Positions 32,868 through 40,343 of a stretch of DNA of 64,000 bases are shown piece by piece. The notes beneath the pieces are model-generated. The model was not told the DNA's origin. It saw nothing but the letters and a program-made list of their open reading frames with translations, and ran no database searches. The first letter of the stretch is position 1; every line of letters begins with the position of its first letter. This DNA comes from Armatimonadota bacterium (GTDB taxonomy: Bacteria; Sysuimicrobiota; Sysuimicrobiia; Sysuimicrobiales; Humicultoraceae): NCBI GenBank assembly GCA_031081585.1, contig JAVHLY010000001.1, forward strand, positions 1-64,000. Reading direction: 5' to 3'. The position numbers and the translations under genes were made by a program.

Positions 32868-33612
32868 ACGCTTCCGGCGTCTCCAGGTTGCTCAGGTGGC
32901 CCGCCTCCGGCAGCACGATCAGCCGGCTGTTCGGGATGGCTGCGGCCATGGCCCGCGCGACCTCCGGCGGGGTGACCGAGTCCTCCTCCCCGACGAGGAC
33001 CAGGGTGGGCACGGTGATCTGGGACAGGAGGGGACGGCTGTCGGGACGGGCCGCCAGCGCCCGCAGGGTGGCCGCCAGCGCCCGCGGATCCGCCGTCGCC
33101 GCCAGTGCCTCCACGGTGGCGACGACGTGAGGACGGCGGGCGCGGGTCGTAGGACCCACCAGCCCGCCGACGAAGTCGCGCAGGGCCTCGCACCCCTCCT
33201 GCGCGACGCGCGCGGCCAGCGCCAGGCGGCGCGCCCGGCCCTCCTCCGTGTCCGGCTCGGCTCGCGTGTCGGCAAGGACGAGCCGGGTGGCGAAGGTCGG
33301 CGCCTGCTCCAGCAGCCGGAAGGCCACGTAGCCGCCCATGGAGAGACCGATCACGGTGGCCCGGGCGATGCCCAGTGACGCTGCCAGCGCCCTCACGTCG
33401 GCGGCGAGCTGCGCCAGCGTCACCTGGTCGCTGACGGAGGACTCCCCGAAGCCGCGCAAGTCCACGGTGAGCACCTGAAACCGGTCGCGCAGTCCGGCGA
33501 CCTGGGGCCGCCACATGCCCCGGTGGAGGGGGAAGCCGTGCAGGAAAAGGAGGGGCTCGCCGCTCCCCTCCAGGTCGTAGCCCAGCGTCACCCCGTCCAC
33601 GGTGCGTCGCAT
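32818..33612 (-). CDS. Alpha/beta hydrolase
   Basis: Soluble hydrolase of 264 residues of the 3-oxoadipate-enol-lactonase/esterase type. The nucleophile Ser is in GLSMGG, the acid Asp in VGEEDSVTP and the base His in EAGHLSN; the oxyanion-hole segment is LFLHGFPLHRGMW. All three catalytic residues are in the normal order. It faces the phosphoesterase gene across a 53-base divergent gap and its 3' end overlaps the preceding gene by 50 bases. Substrate unknown; the fold alone does not decide between lactonase, esterase and haloperoxidase-like roles. Confidence 0.88.
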   Translation of the reverse strand: MRRTVDGVTLGYDLEGSGEPLLFLHGFPLHRGMWRPQVAGLRDRFQVLTVDLRGFGESSVSDQVTLAQLAADVRALAASLGIARATVIGLSMGGYVAFRLLEQAPTFATRLVLADTRAEPDTEEGRARRLALAARVAQEGCEALRDFVGGLVGPTTRARRPHVVATVEALAATADPRALAATLRALAARPDSRPLLSQITVPTLVLVGEEDSVTPPEVARAMAAAIPNSRLIVLPEAGHLSNLETPEAFTTALHAFLEATQAEQ

Positions 33613-33649
33613 CGTGCCCTCCTCCTCGGGCGGGCTGCCGGCATGCCCT

Positions 33650-33658
33650 TGCTATCAT
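33650..33658 (+). promoter_or_regulatory. Extended -10 promoter, probably leaderless
   Basis: TGC-TATCAT ends seven bases before the GTG of the phosphoesterase gene, so the transcript would start at or next to the start codon. No ribosome site is present, consistent with a leaderless mRNA. Confidence 0.65.
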
Positions 33659-33665
33659 ACAGACC

Positions 33666-34232
33666 GTGCGGATCCTGGCCTGTGCCGACCTCCACGGACG
33701 GCCGGCTCGCGTGGCGCGGGTCCGGGCGCTGGTCGCCGAGCACCGCCCCGATGTCCTCTGTCTGGCGGGAGACCTGACGCACGCTGGCAGCGGCTCCGGG
33801 GCCCTCCAGCTGCTGGAGACCCTGGACGTGCCCATCGTGGCCGTGTCGGGGAACATGGACGACGCCCACACCGTGGAGGCGATGCGGCGGCGCGGGGTCC
33901 TCCTCGGCGACTCCCCCCGGGTCATCGGTGGGGTGACCTTCGCCGGCCCCGAGGTGGCCGGGCCCTGCGACGTGCTGGTGACGCACGAGCCTCCCGCCGG
34001 CGTGCTGGACCGCGTGGGCACCGGCCGGCACATCGGCTCCCCGGCGGTGCGCGCGCTGATCGAGCGCTGGCAACCGCGGCTGCACGTCTGCGGCCACGTC
34101 CACGAGTCGCCGGGCGTGGTCCGCCTGGGCGCCACGACGGTCGTGAACTGCACGCTGGGCCGCGACGAGATCGCCGGCGCCTTGGCCGTCCTCGAGGGCG
34201 AAGCGCTGGACGTGCGCCTCCTCCCCCCGTAA
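33666..34232 (+). CDS. Metallophosphoesterase (calcineurin-like)
   Basis: Two-metal phosphoesterase of 188 residues. The motifs are in order: ACADLHG (Asp8, His10), CLAGDLTH, SGNMDD, THEPPAG and GHVHE, which together bind two metal ions and cover the family fully. Size and compactness resemble the YfcE or small UDP-2,3-diacylglucosamine hydrolase-like groups. It starts with GTG and appears to have no leader (see the promoter entry). A remnant from another member of this superfamily lies at 60.2 kb. The natural substrate cannot be told. Confidence 0.9.
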   Translation: MRILACADLHGRPARVARVRALVAEHRPDVLCLAGDLTHAGSGSGALQLLETLDVPIVAVSGNMDDAHTVEAMRRRGVLLGDSPRVIGGVTFAGPEVAGPCDVLVTHEPPAGVLDRVGTGRHIGSPAVRALIERWQPRLHVCGHVHESPGVVRLGATTVVNCTLGRDEIAGALAVLEGEALDVRLLPP

Positions 34233-34402
34233 CTACTCCGCTCCCCATCGGTGGGTGGGCCCGGTCGTCGGACTGCAGGCCCGCCGCCCACCGCCCTGGT
34301 GCGGCCGTTCGTGCTCCCTTCCGGCTAGTTGTGCGTCACAGTGAGACCGCGGAGAGCGGGCGGTGCAAGCATGGCCTCACACCGACGAGAGGTCAACCAG
34401 CC

Positions 34403-35116
34403 GTGGGAGAGCCGGGGAGGGACGCGCGGAGCGGCGCGGGCCAACAGACGCTCCCGGCGGCGGAGACGCTGCTGCCGCTCGTCCGGGGGATTGCCCGGGG
34501 CGTGGCGCAGGCGTTGCCGCCGTCGGTGGAGGTGGACGACCTCGTACACGACGGGGTCGTGGGGTTGCTCGAGGCGATCGGGCGGTTCGACCCGTCGCGC
34601 GGCGTGGACTTCAGCACCTACGCCACCTACCGCATTCGGGGAGCCATCCTCGACGGCCTGCGCGGGCGCGACCCGCTCCCCCGCAGCCTGCGCCGCCAGC
34701 TGGGCGCGGCGCCCCGCGCATCGGCCCCGCTGGCCGTCGTGCCGCTGAAGGTCGTCCCACTGGATGCGGCCCTCGTCCTCGCCGGCGACGACGGGCAGCC
34801 CGAGGAGGCCCTGCTGGCCGAGGAGTTGCGGGCCGAGGTGGAGCGAGCCCTGCGCGCCCTCCCCCCGCGCCACCGGCGGCTCCTGGCCCTGCGCTTCGGC
34901 CGGGGGCTGCGCCTGCGGGAGGTGGCCGCCTGCTTCGGGATCTCCATGACGCGCGCAGCGGAGCTCCAGGAGCGGGCCATCCGCCGGCTGCGCACAGCCC
35001 TGGCGGTGGAACACCCCGACGGGCTCTCCCCGAACGGCAAGCCGCGGCGGCGCCGTCCTGCAGCCAACGCCGCTCCGAGCGTCCCGCCGGGCGAGCCAGC
35101 CACGGTTTCCAGGTGA
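34403..35116 (+). CDS. Group-3 sigma-70 factor (FliA/WhiG/SigB-like)
   Basis: Alternative sigma factor of 237 residues. Region 2 (VEVDDLVHDGVVGLLEAIGRFDPSRGVDFSTYATYRIRGAILDGLR, residues about 40-85) and the PRSLRRQ motif match the FliA/WhiG branch. Region 4 (ALRALPPRHRRLLALRFGRGLRLREVAACFGISMTRAAELQERAIRRL) lies at about 155-205. Region 3 is short and Ala/Pro-rich. The GTG start has GAGAGG about ten bases upstream. There are no flagellar genes in the window, so it probably directs a stress or developmental regulon. The SpoIIE-type phosphatase and STAS protein at 17-21 kb could control it by partner switching, and a kinase/regulator pair follows directly. Confidence 0.88.
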   Translation: MGEPGRDARSGAGQQTLPAAETLLPLVRGIARGVAQALPPSVEVDDLVHDGVVGLLEAIGRFDPSRGVDFSTYATYRIRGAILDGLRGRDPLPRSLRRQLGAAPRASAPLAVVPLKVVPLDAALVLAGDDGQPEEALLAEELRAEVERALRALPPRHRRLLALRFGRGLRLREVAACFGISMTRAAELQERAIRRLRTALAVEHPDGLSPNGKPRRRRPAANAAPSVPPGEPATVSR

Positions 35117-35159
35117 CCGCCTGGAGGGCATAGTGGCCCGCCAGGGTTGGGGAGGGAGC

Positions 35160-35936
35160 ATGGCCGGGCGCGAGGGAGGCGTGTGGTCTGCTCCGGATGC
35201 CGTGGCCGCGGTGGAGCAGATCCACGCCCACTTTCTCTGCAACGCCCTCACCGCGGTCCAGCTCTGGGTGGGGACACACCCCCGCCTCGCCGAGCAGCTC
35301 ATCGGGTTGCTGGCCGGATACGTGCAGGCCCGGCTCACCCCGGCCACGGTCGTCCCGCTGCGGCACGAGCTCGAGGTCGTGCTCACCTACCTGGCCCTCG
35401 AGCGGGTGCGACTGGGACCACGTCTGCGCACCCGGCTGGCCATCGCCCCCGAGACGCTGACGGCCGCCATCCCGCCGCTCGTCCTCCAGCCGCTGGTCGA
35501 GAACGCGGTGATCCACGGGGTGAGCGCCCGGCCGCTGGGCGGCACGGTGGAGGTGCACGCCTGCCGGCGGCGAGATCGGCTGCTCCTCCTGGTGGCCGAC
35601 GACGGGCTCCCGGTGGCCGCCGACGGGAGGGTCGCCGACGGGCATCGAGCGCAGCGGGCGTGGCTCGGCGGAGGGCGATCACGACCCGGCCCGGGGCTGG
35701 CGCTGCGCAACGTGCGCCGCCGGCTGCACCTGGCGTACGGTCGGCAGGGAGCGGTGCGCGTGGTGCGCCGCCTCGGACGCGGGTGGCTGGCGGTGGCGAG
35801 CCTGCCCTTTGAGGAGGCCGGAGAGACGGAGGCGACCGCAGAGACGGTGGGACCGCCGGCGTGGCCGGAGGAGCGCGGGCAGCGTGCGGAGCAGGGGCAC
35901 GGAGGGGCGGATGCGGGCCCTCGTGGTGGACGATGA
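35160..35936 (+). CDS. Sensorless LytS-type histidine kinase
   Basis: 258 residues, made of only a His_kinase domain and an HATPase domain. The dimerisation/phosphoacceptor box reads VEQIHAHFLCNALTAVQLWV, corresponding to the usual INPHFLFNALN; the phospho-accepting His is kept but Pro and the second Phe are replaced. The N-box is PLVENAVIHG. There is no membrane helix and no input domain, so the signal must come from another protein or from the cytoplasm. I chose the ATG at 35160 because GGGGAGGG is just upstream; an in-frame GTG at 35133 has no such site. The regulator gene starts inside its 3' end. Confidence 0.85.
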   Translation: MAGREGGVWSAPDAVAAVEQIHAHFLCNALTAVQLWVGTHPRLAEQLIGLLAGYVQARLTPATVVPLRHELEVVLTYLALERVRLGPRLRTRLAIAPETLTAAIPPLVLQPLVENAVIHGVSARPLGGTVEVHACRRRDRLLLLVADDGLPVAADGRVADGHRAQRAWLGGGRSRPGPGLALRNVRRRLHLAYGRQGAVRVVRRLGRGWLAVASLPFEEAGETEATAETVGPPAWPEERGQRAEQGHGGADAGPRGGR

Positions 35937-36621
35937 GGCAGCGGGGCGCCGGCTGCTCGGCCGGCTGCTCCGCGATCTGGGGCACGCGGTCGTGGCCGAG
36001 GCCAGCACCGGCGCGGAGGCACTGGCCGTGCTGGCGCACCGGACGGTCGATGCCGCCTTCCTCGACATCCGGCTCCCGGACCTGGACGGGCTGGCGGTGG
36101 GGGATCGGTGCCGGCGGGCCGGGATCCCGGTCGTCTTCGTCACCGGGTTTCCGGACTACGCGCTCCCCGCCTACGACGTGGCGGCGGTCGACTACCTGGT
36201 GAAACCACCGACCCTCGACCGGCTGGGGCGGGCCCTGGCTCGCCTGCGCGCGGCCGGGGAACAGACAGCGTCCCAGGGCGGGGCCCCGGACCGGCTGTGC
36301 CTGCGCGTGGATGGCGAGCACCGCCTCATCGCGGTGCGCCACGTGCTGGCGGTGCGGGCCGACGGTGCCGTGGTCACCCTGTGGCTTGAGGAGGGGTCGC
36401 TGCGGGCCCGGGTCCCGCTCGGGCGCCTGGAGCAGCTGCTCGTGCCCCACGGCTTCTTCCGCTGCCACCGCGCCTACCTGGTGAACCTGCGCCGGGTGCG
36501 GCGGATCGTCGCCTGGTCGCGCGAGGCCCACAGCCTCCTGCTCGACGACGCACAGGAAACCCTCATCCCCCTGGCCAAATCCCGCAGGCGGGCGCTGCGC
36601 GCGTTGCTCCTCTGGCCTTAG
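35911..36621 (+). CDS. LytTR-type response regulator
   Basis: 236 residues. The receiver domain has VVDDE at the start, the phospho-accepting Asp in AAFLDIRLPDLDG, Thr in FVTGF and Lys in YLVKPP. The C-terminal LytTR DNA-binding domain (DRLCLRVDGEHRLIAVRHVLAVRADGAVVTL, GFFRCHRAYLVNLRRVRRI) is complete. GGAGGGGC is just before the ATG. It overlaps the kinase gene by 26 bases. Relatives often control cell-wall turnover, competence or carbon uptake genes; the target here is unknown. Confidence 0.92.
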   Translation: MRALVVDDEAAGRRLLGRLLRDLGHAVVAEASTGAEALAVLAHRTVDAAFLDIRLPDLDGLAVGDRCRRAGIPVVFVTGFPDYALPAYDVAAVDYLVKPPTLDRLGRALARLRAAGEQTASQGGAPDRLCLRVDGEHRLIAVRHVLAVRADGAVVTLWLEEGSLRARVPLGRLEQLLVPHGFFRCHRAYLVNLRRVRRIVAWSREAHSLLLDDAQETLIPLAKSRRRALRALLLWP

Positions 36622-36721
36622 ACTGCCCGGGGCGCCGGCGCAGGGTCCCCTCTGCGGCGTGCCCGCGCGCGGTCCACGCCGGAGGTCTCGGGCAGGCCGG
36701 TTCACCGGTGGGGAGGCAGGG

Positions 36722-37510
36722 ATGGACCTGGGGATCCGGGGACGGGTGGCGCTGGTCACCGGCGCGAGCCGCGGCCTGGGACGGGCCGTGGCGGTGGCGC
36801 TGGGGCGGGAGGGCGCGCGAGTGGCTCTGGCCGCACGCTCGGCCGAGGCGCTGCGGGCAGCGGTGGCCGAGGTGCGCGGCGTCGGCGGCGAGGCGGTGGA
36901 CATCGTCGCGGACGTGGCCACCGCGGAAGGGGCCACCCGGGCCGCGGAGGAGGCGGCGCGGCTGGGCCCCGTGGAGATCCTGGTGGCCAATGCCGGCGGC
37001 CCGCCCGCGGGAGCCTTCCTCGAGGTGGACGACGCGGCGTGGGAGGAGGCCGTCCGCCTCACCCTGCTCAGCGTCGTGCGCCTCTGCCGCGCCGTCATCC
37101 CGGGGATGCGTCAGCGACGGTGGGGGCGGATCATCGCCGTGACTTCCTACGTGATGAAGCAGCCCCTGCGCGGCCTCGTCCTGAGCAACAGCGTGCGCCT
37201 GGCCGTGGCGGGCCTGACGAAGACGCTGGCCGACGAGCTGGGTCCCCACAACATCCTGGTGAACACCGTCTGTCCAGGCCCGATCGCCACCGACCGGCTG
37301 GTAGCCCTCACCCGCACGATGGCGGCGCGCCAGGGGATCTCCGAGGAAGAGGCAACGCAGCGCCTGTGGACCGACGACCTCCCACTAGGACGGCTGGGGC
37401 GGCCGGAGGAGTTCGCCGCGGTGGTGGCCTTCCTGGCCTCGGAGCAGGCCAGCTTCGTCACGGGGACGGTGATCCAGGTGGATGGCGGCAAGATCCGGGG
37501 GGTGCTGTGA
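36722..37510 (+). CDS. SDR-family protein lacking the usual Tyr/Lys catalytic pair
   Basis: Rossmann-fold oxidoreductase of 262 residues. The NAD(P) motif TGASRGLG is at 13-20 and NAGG at about 91-94; the C-terminal GPIATDRL and FVTGTVIQVDGG parts are typical. The active-site region reads SYVMKQPLRGLVLSNSVRLAV: Ser142 is present, but the Tyr expected 13 residues on is Ser155 and the Lys is Arg159. A subgroup of FabG-like SDRs shares this KQP-x-x-x-L-x-LSN-x-x-R pattern, so it is conserved rather than a random mutation. Its reaction is unknown, and it may bind cofactor without ordinary dehydrogenase chemistry. Confidence 0.85.
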   Translation: MDLGIRGRVALVTGASRGLGRAVAVALGREGARVALAARSAEALRAAVAEVRGVGGEAVDIVADVATAEGATRAAEEAARLGPVEILVANAGGPPAGAFLEVDDAAWEEAVRLTLLSVVRLCRAVIPGMRQRRWGRIIAVTSYVMKQPLRGLVLSNSVRLAVAGLTKTLADELGPHNILVNTVCPGPIATDRLVALTRTMAARQGISEEEATQRLWTDDLPLGRLGRPEEFAAVVAFLASEQASFVTGTVIQVDGGKIRGVL

Positions 37511-37559
37511 GCGGCCGCGCCCCGGGGGTGCCGGACGGCCGTGGGGCCGCGCGCGTGCG

Positions 37560-38243
37560 GTGTGGCGGTGGGCGGGTGGGCTGCTCCTCCTGGCCACCGT
37601 GGGGGTGCTGGCCGCCCCGGTCCTGGCCCGGGAGGCGATCGCCTTCCGCGCCGACGACGGGGTGCTCCTCCGCGGCCATGCCTTCGGCACGGGGTGGGGT
37701 GTCGTGATCTTCTCCCACATGTACGGCACCGACCAGCGCATCTGGTTCGACCTGGCCGAAGCGGCCGCACGGCGCGGGCTCACCGCCGTGACCTACGACT
37801 ACCGGGGGATTGGCCGGTCGGCGGGCCGCTTCGTCATCGCCCAGACCTGGCGCGACGCGGTGGCGGCGGTCGACCTGGTCCGGCGGCGGGGCTCGGACCG
37901 CCCGGTGGTCCTGGTGGGCGCGAGCATGGGCGGGACGGTCTCGCTGCGCGCGGCCGCGGAGCGGCCGGTGCAGGGGGTCGTCGTGGTGGCGAGCGGCATG
38001 CGCTTCCGGGGCCTGGACGTGCGGCCGCACCTAGCGGCGCTGCGCGCGCCCAAGCTCTTCATCGCCGGCAGCCGGGACGAGCCCTTCGCCACCAGCGTGC
38101 GCACGATGTACGCGCGCACGCCGCCGCCCAAGGCGCTGCGCCTCTACCCGACCGCCGCCCACGGGACCGACCTCTTCGGGACACGCCACGGGCCGGCGGT
38201 GCGGCGGGAGATCCTGGCGTTCGTGGTCCGCCACGCGCGGTAG
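37560..38243 (+). CDS. Exported alpha/beta hydrolase
   Basis: 227 residues with an N-terminal signal-like helix (WAGGLLLLATVGVLAAPVLA), so the protein acts outside the cytoplasm. The nucleophile is in VGASMGG, the acid in AGSRDEP and the His in TAAHGTDLF, consistent with the dienelactone-hydrolase/BAAT-like group. FRADDGVLLRGHAFGTGWGVVIFSHM is the opening strand region. The start is uncertain: a GTG at 37560 gives a clean signal peptide, while an ATG at 37482, inside the SDR gene, would add 26 Gly/Arg-rich residues. Substrate unknown. Confidence 0.78.
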   Translation: MWRWAGGLLLLATVGVLAAPVLAREAIAFRADDGVLLRGHAFGTGWGVVIFSHMYGTDQRIWFDLAEAAARRGLTAVTYDYRGIGRSAGRFVIAQTWRDAVAAVDLVRRRGSDRPVVLVGASMGGTVSLRAAAERPVQGVVVVASGMRFRGLDVRPHLAALRAPKLFIAGSRDEPFATSVRTMYARTPPPKALRLYPTAAHGTDLFGTRHGPAVRREILAFVVRHAR

Positions 38244-38248
38244 CCGGT

Positions 38249-38267
38249 CCGCCCGGAGGCCGGGCGG
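38249..38267 (+). terminator. GC-rich hairpin after the hydrolase gene
   Basis: CCGCCCGG-AGG-CCGGGCGG, a perfect 8-bp stem starting six bases after the stop codon. There is no T-run, as with other hairpins in this window, so termination would rely on the stem itself or on Rho. Confidence 0.5.
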
Positions 38268-38271
38268 CCCG

Positions 38272-38315
38272 TCACGGGTTCAGAGCCAGCCTGTCGCGGG
38301 TTCAGGGGCAGCCCG
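38272..38315 (+). repeat. Imperfect 22-bp tandem repeat
   Basis: Two adjacent units, 38272-38293 and 38294-38315, agree at 18 of 22 positions around the shared core CGGGTTCAG. They lie between the hydrolase gene and the tRNA-Glu promoter. Function unknown. Confidence 0.55.
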
Positions 38316-38376
38316 GCGGGCGTGGCGTCGGCGACTGTCACGGCCGGTGTCATGGGCAGCCTCCACGCGGCGTCGA

Positions 38377-38385
38377 TGGTATACT
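38377..38385 (+). promoter_or_regulatory. Extended -10 promoter of tRNA-Glu
   Basis: TGG-TATACT, 22 bases before the 5' end of the tRNA. No -35 is recognisable. Confidence 0.65.
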
Positions 38386-38407
38386 GAGAAGCGCGTCCTG
38401 TTGCTTG

Positions 38408-38485
38408 GCCCCCATCGTCTAGCCAGGCCTAGGACCCCGGTCTTTCAAGCCGGTAACGCGGGTTCGAATCCCGCTGGGGGCACCA
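38408..38485 (+). tRNA. tRNA-Glu (TTC)
   Basis: Acceptor arms GCCCCCA and TGGGGGC pair perfectly. The anticodon loop CTTTCAA holds TTC, and the T-arm GCGGG-TTCGAAT-CCCGC is perfect. The 3' CCA is encoded (38483-38485). Confidence 0.97.
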
Positions 38486-38528
38486 TGGTCCGGCTGCGCA
38501 TCGCTCCCATCCCTCGCGGGCCCCGTCA

Positions 38529-38558
38529 TTGTCAATGCCCGCCCGTTCCCTCTATACT
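38529..38558 (+). promoter_or_regulatory. Promoter of the sugar-type ABC operon
   Basis: TTGTCA (38529-38534), 18-base spacer, TATACT (38553-38558). Transcription from about 38565 would give a leader of about 135 bases before the binding-protein gene. Confidence 0.7.
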
Positions 38559-38613
38559 TGCTAAAAAATCCCGTTGTGTCGGGTTTGTCAGGCGACTTGG
38601 CGCTGCGGGCCGC

Positions 38614-38642
38614 GGCCGTCGGGAGGGGCGGTCCCGACGGCC
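38614..38642 (+). other. Strong hairpin in the ABC-operon leader
   Basis: GGCCGTCGGGA (38614-38624) pairs perfectly with TCCCGACGGCC (38632-38642) around a seven-base G-rich loop; three more pairs form after a bulged T. A small CCCG/CGGG hairpin followed by TTTGT at 38570-38586 precedes it. Possibly an attenuator or an RNA-stabilising element; no known riboswitch motif was recognised. Confidence 0.5.
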
Positions 38643-38699
38643 TGCGGTCCTGGGGAGCATCTGCGGTCCACACCGATGGATCGAGGAGGTGGGCGGGGA

Positions 38700-40166
38700 G
38701 TGAGTGAGCCGCAGGAGAAGTGGGTCAAGGTCGCGGACGGGCGCTGGCGGCGCCTCTCCCGACGCGACTTCCTGAAACTGGCGGTGGCTGGTGCGGCCGG
38801 GGCAGGGCTCGCCGCCACCGGCACCGCGGTCTTCGGTCCCACCATCGTCCGCGCCCAGCCGCGCACGCTGCGCATCCTGACGTGGAGCCACTTCGTGCCG
38901 GCCTTCGATGCCTGGTTCGACCCCTGGGCGGAGCGATGGGGACGAGAGAAGGGGATCCAGGTGACGGTCGACCACATCTCCTTCGCCGACATCGTCCCCC
39001 GGGCGAACGCGGAGGTCGCGGCGCAGCAGGGCCACGACCTCTTTTTCTTCCTGTCGCCCCCGTCGGCGTTCGAGCCACAGGTACTCGACCTGACCGACAT
39101 CAACCGCGAGGCCGAGCGGCGCTACGGCCCCATGGTGCCGCTCGTCCGCAAGTCCGTCTACAACGCCAACACCCGTAAGTACTTCGGCTTCTCCGACAAC
39201 TGGGTGCCCGACCCGGGCGACTACCTCAAGAGCGTGTGGACGGCCGTGGGCTTCCCCAACGGCCCCGCCACCTGGGACGACCTGCTCGTCGCCGGGCGGC
39301 GCATCAAGGAGCGCTTCCGGGAGATCCAGATCCCCATCGGCATCGGCTTCTCCCAGGACATCGACTCCAACATGGCCACCCACGCCATCATGTGGTCCTT
39401 CGGGGCCTCCGAGCAGGACGCCCAGGAGAACGTGACCGTGAACACGGAGGAGATGGTGCGCGCCGTCGAGTACGGCGTCCGCCTCTTCCGCGAGGTGATG
39501 AACCCGGCGGTGCTCAGCTGGAACGCCGCCAGCAACAACCAGGCGCTGAACGCCCGGCAGACGGCCTACATCCTGAACTCGATCTCCGCCTACCGTACGG
39601 CCCAGGACAACAACCTGCCGGTGGCGGACGACATCCACTTCGTCCCGGCCCTGCGCGGGCCCCGCGCCCGGTGGGCCAGCGAGCACGTCATGGGGGTGTG
39701 GGTGATCTGGCGCTTCGCCCGCAGCCCCGACCACGCCAAGCAGTTCCTCCTGGACCTGGTGGACAACTACCGGGAGGCGGTGCTGGCCAGCAAGCTGTAC
39801 AACTTCCCCTCCTTCATGGGCTCGGTGGCGCCGCGCAACGTCCCGGTGGCCCAGAGGCCCGACGAGGGGCGGAAGTGGGTGCGGGCGGCGGTGCTGCGGG
39901 ACCCCTTCGGGTCGAAGCCGGAGAACAAGCTGGCGGTCCTGGCCGACGCCGAGGAGTGGTCCACCAACCCCGGTCACCCGGGCCCGGCCAACCCGGCCAT
40001 CGGCGAGATCTTCGACACCTTCGTCATCCCCGACATGTTCGCCAAGGCCGCCACCGGGCAGCTGAGCCCGCGGGACGCAGTGCGCGAGACGGACCGGCGG
40101 GTGAAGGCGATCTTCGAGAAGTGGCGCCGCGCCGGGCTGGTGGGCGGCGGGACCCGGGACCGGTAG
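38700..40166 (+). CDS. Tat-exported ABC solute-binding protein (family 1)
   Basis: Extracytoplasmic binding protein of 488 residues for a carbohydrate-type importer. The signal carries twin arginines, SRRDFLKLAVAGAAGAGLAATG, so it is exported folded through Tat, which is uncommon for this class. The mature part begins RTLRILTWSHFVPAFDAWFD, typical of the UgpB/MalE-like family; FFFLSPPSAFEPQVLDLTDI and GVWVIWRFARSPDHAKQFLLDLV are further matches. GTG at 38700 is preferred with GGGGA and GAGGAGG upstream. The ATPase and two permeases follow in one operon. The ligand cannot be deduced. Confidence 0.88.
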   Translation: MSEPQEKWVKVADGRWRRLSRRDFLKLAVAGAAGAGLAATGTAVFGPTIVRAQPRTLRILTWSHFVPAFDAWFDPWAERWGREKGIQVTVDHISFADIVPRANAEVAAQQGHDLFFFLSPPSAFEPQVLDLTDINREAERRYGPMVPLVRKSVYNANTRKYFGFSDNWVPDPGDYLKSVWTAVGFPNGPATWDDLLVAGRRIKERFREIQIPIGIGFSQDIDSNMATHAIMWSFGASEQDAQENVTVNTEEMVRAVEYGVRLFREVMNPAVLSWNAASNNQALNARQTAYILNSISAYRTAQDNNLPVADDIHFVPALRGPRARWASEHVMGVWVIWRFARSPDHAKQFLLDLVDNYREAVLASKLYNFPSFMGSVAPRNVPVAQRPDEGRKWVRAAVLRDPFGSKPENKLAVLADAEEWSTNPGHPGPANPAIGEIFDTFVIPDMFAKAATGQLSPRDAVRETDRRVKAIFEKWRRAGLVGGGTRDR

Positions 40167-40194
40167 GCGGATCGGGGACGGCACCTGGGCCCGG

Positions 40195-40210
40195 CCGGCG
40201 GGACCGCCGG
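40195..40210 (+). other. Intercistronic hairpin between binding-protein and ATPase genes
   Basis: CCGGCG-GGAC-CGCCGG, 28 bases after the binding-protein stop, in a 177-base gap. Such stems often protect the upstream message so that binding protein is made in excess over the membrane parts. Confidence 0.5.
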
Positions 40211-40343
40211 ACGGGACTCGGGGTCCGTCAGGTAACGGCTGACGGCGGCGGGGGTAGTCCGGGGGGGCCCGCAGGCGGGAGGCGGGTCCCGCGGACGCCC
40301 CCGCCGCTGCGCCCGGCGCCGGTGATGGGGTGAAGGGGCAGCG

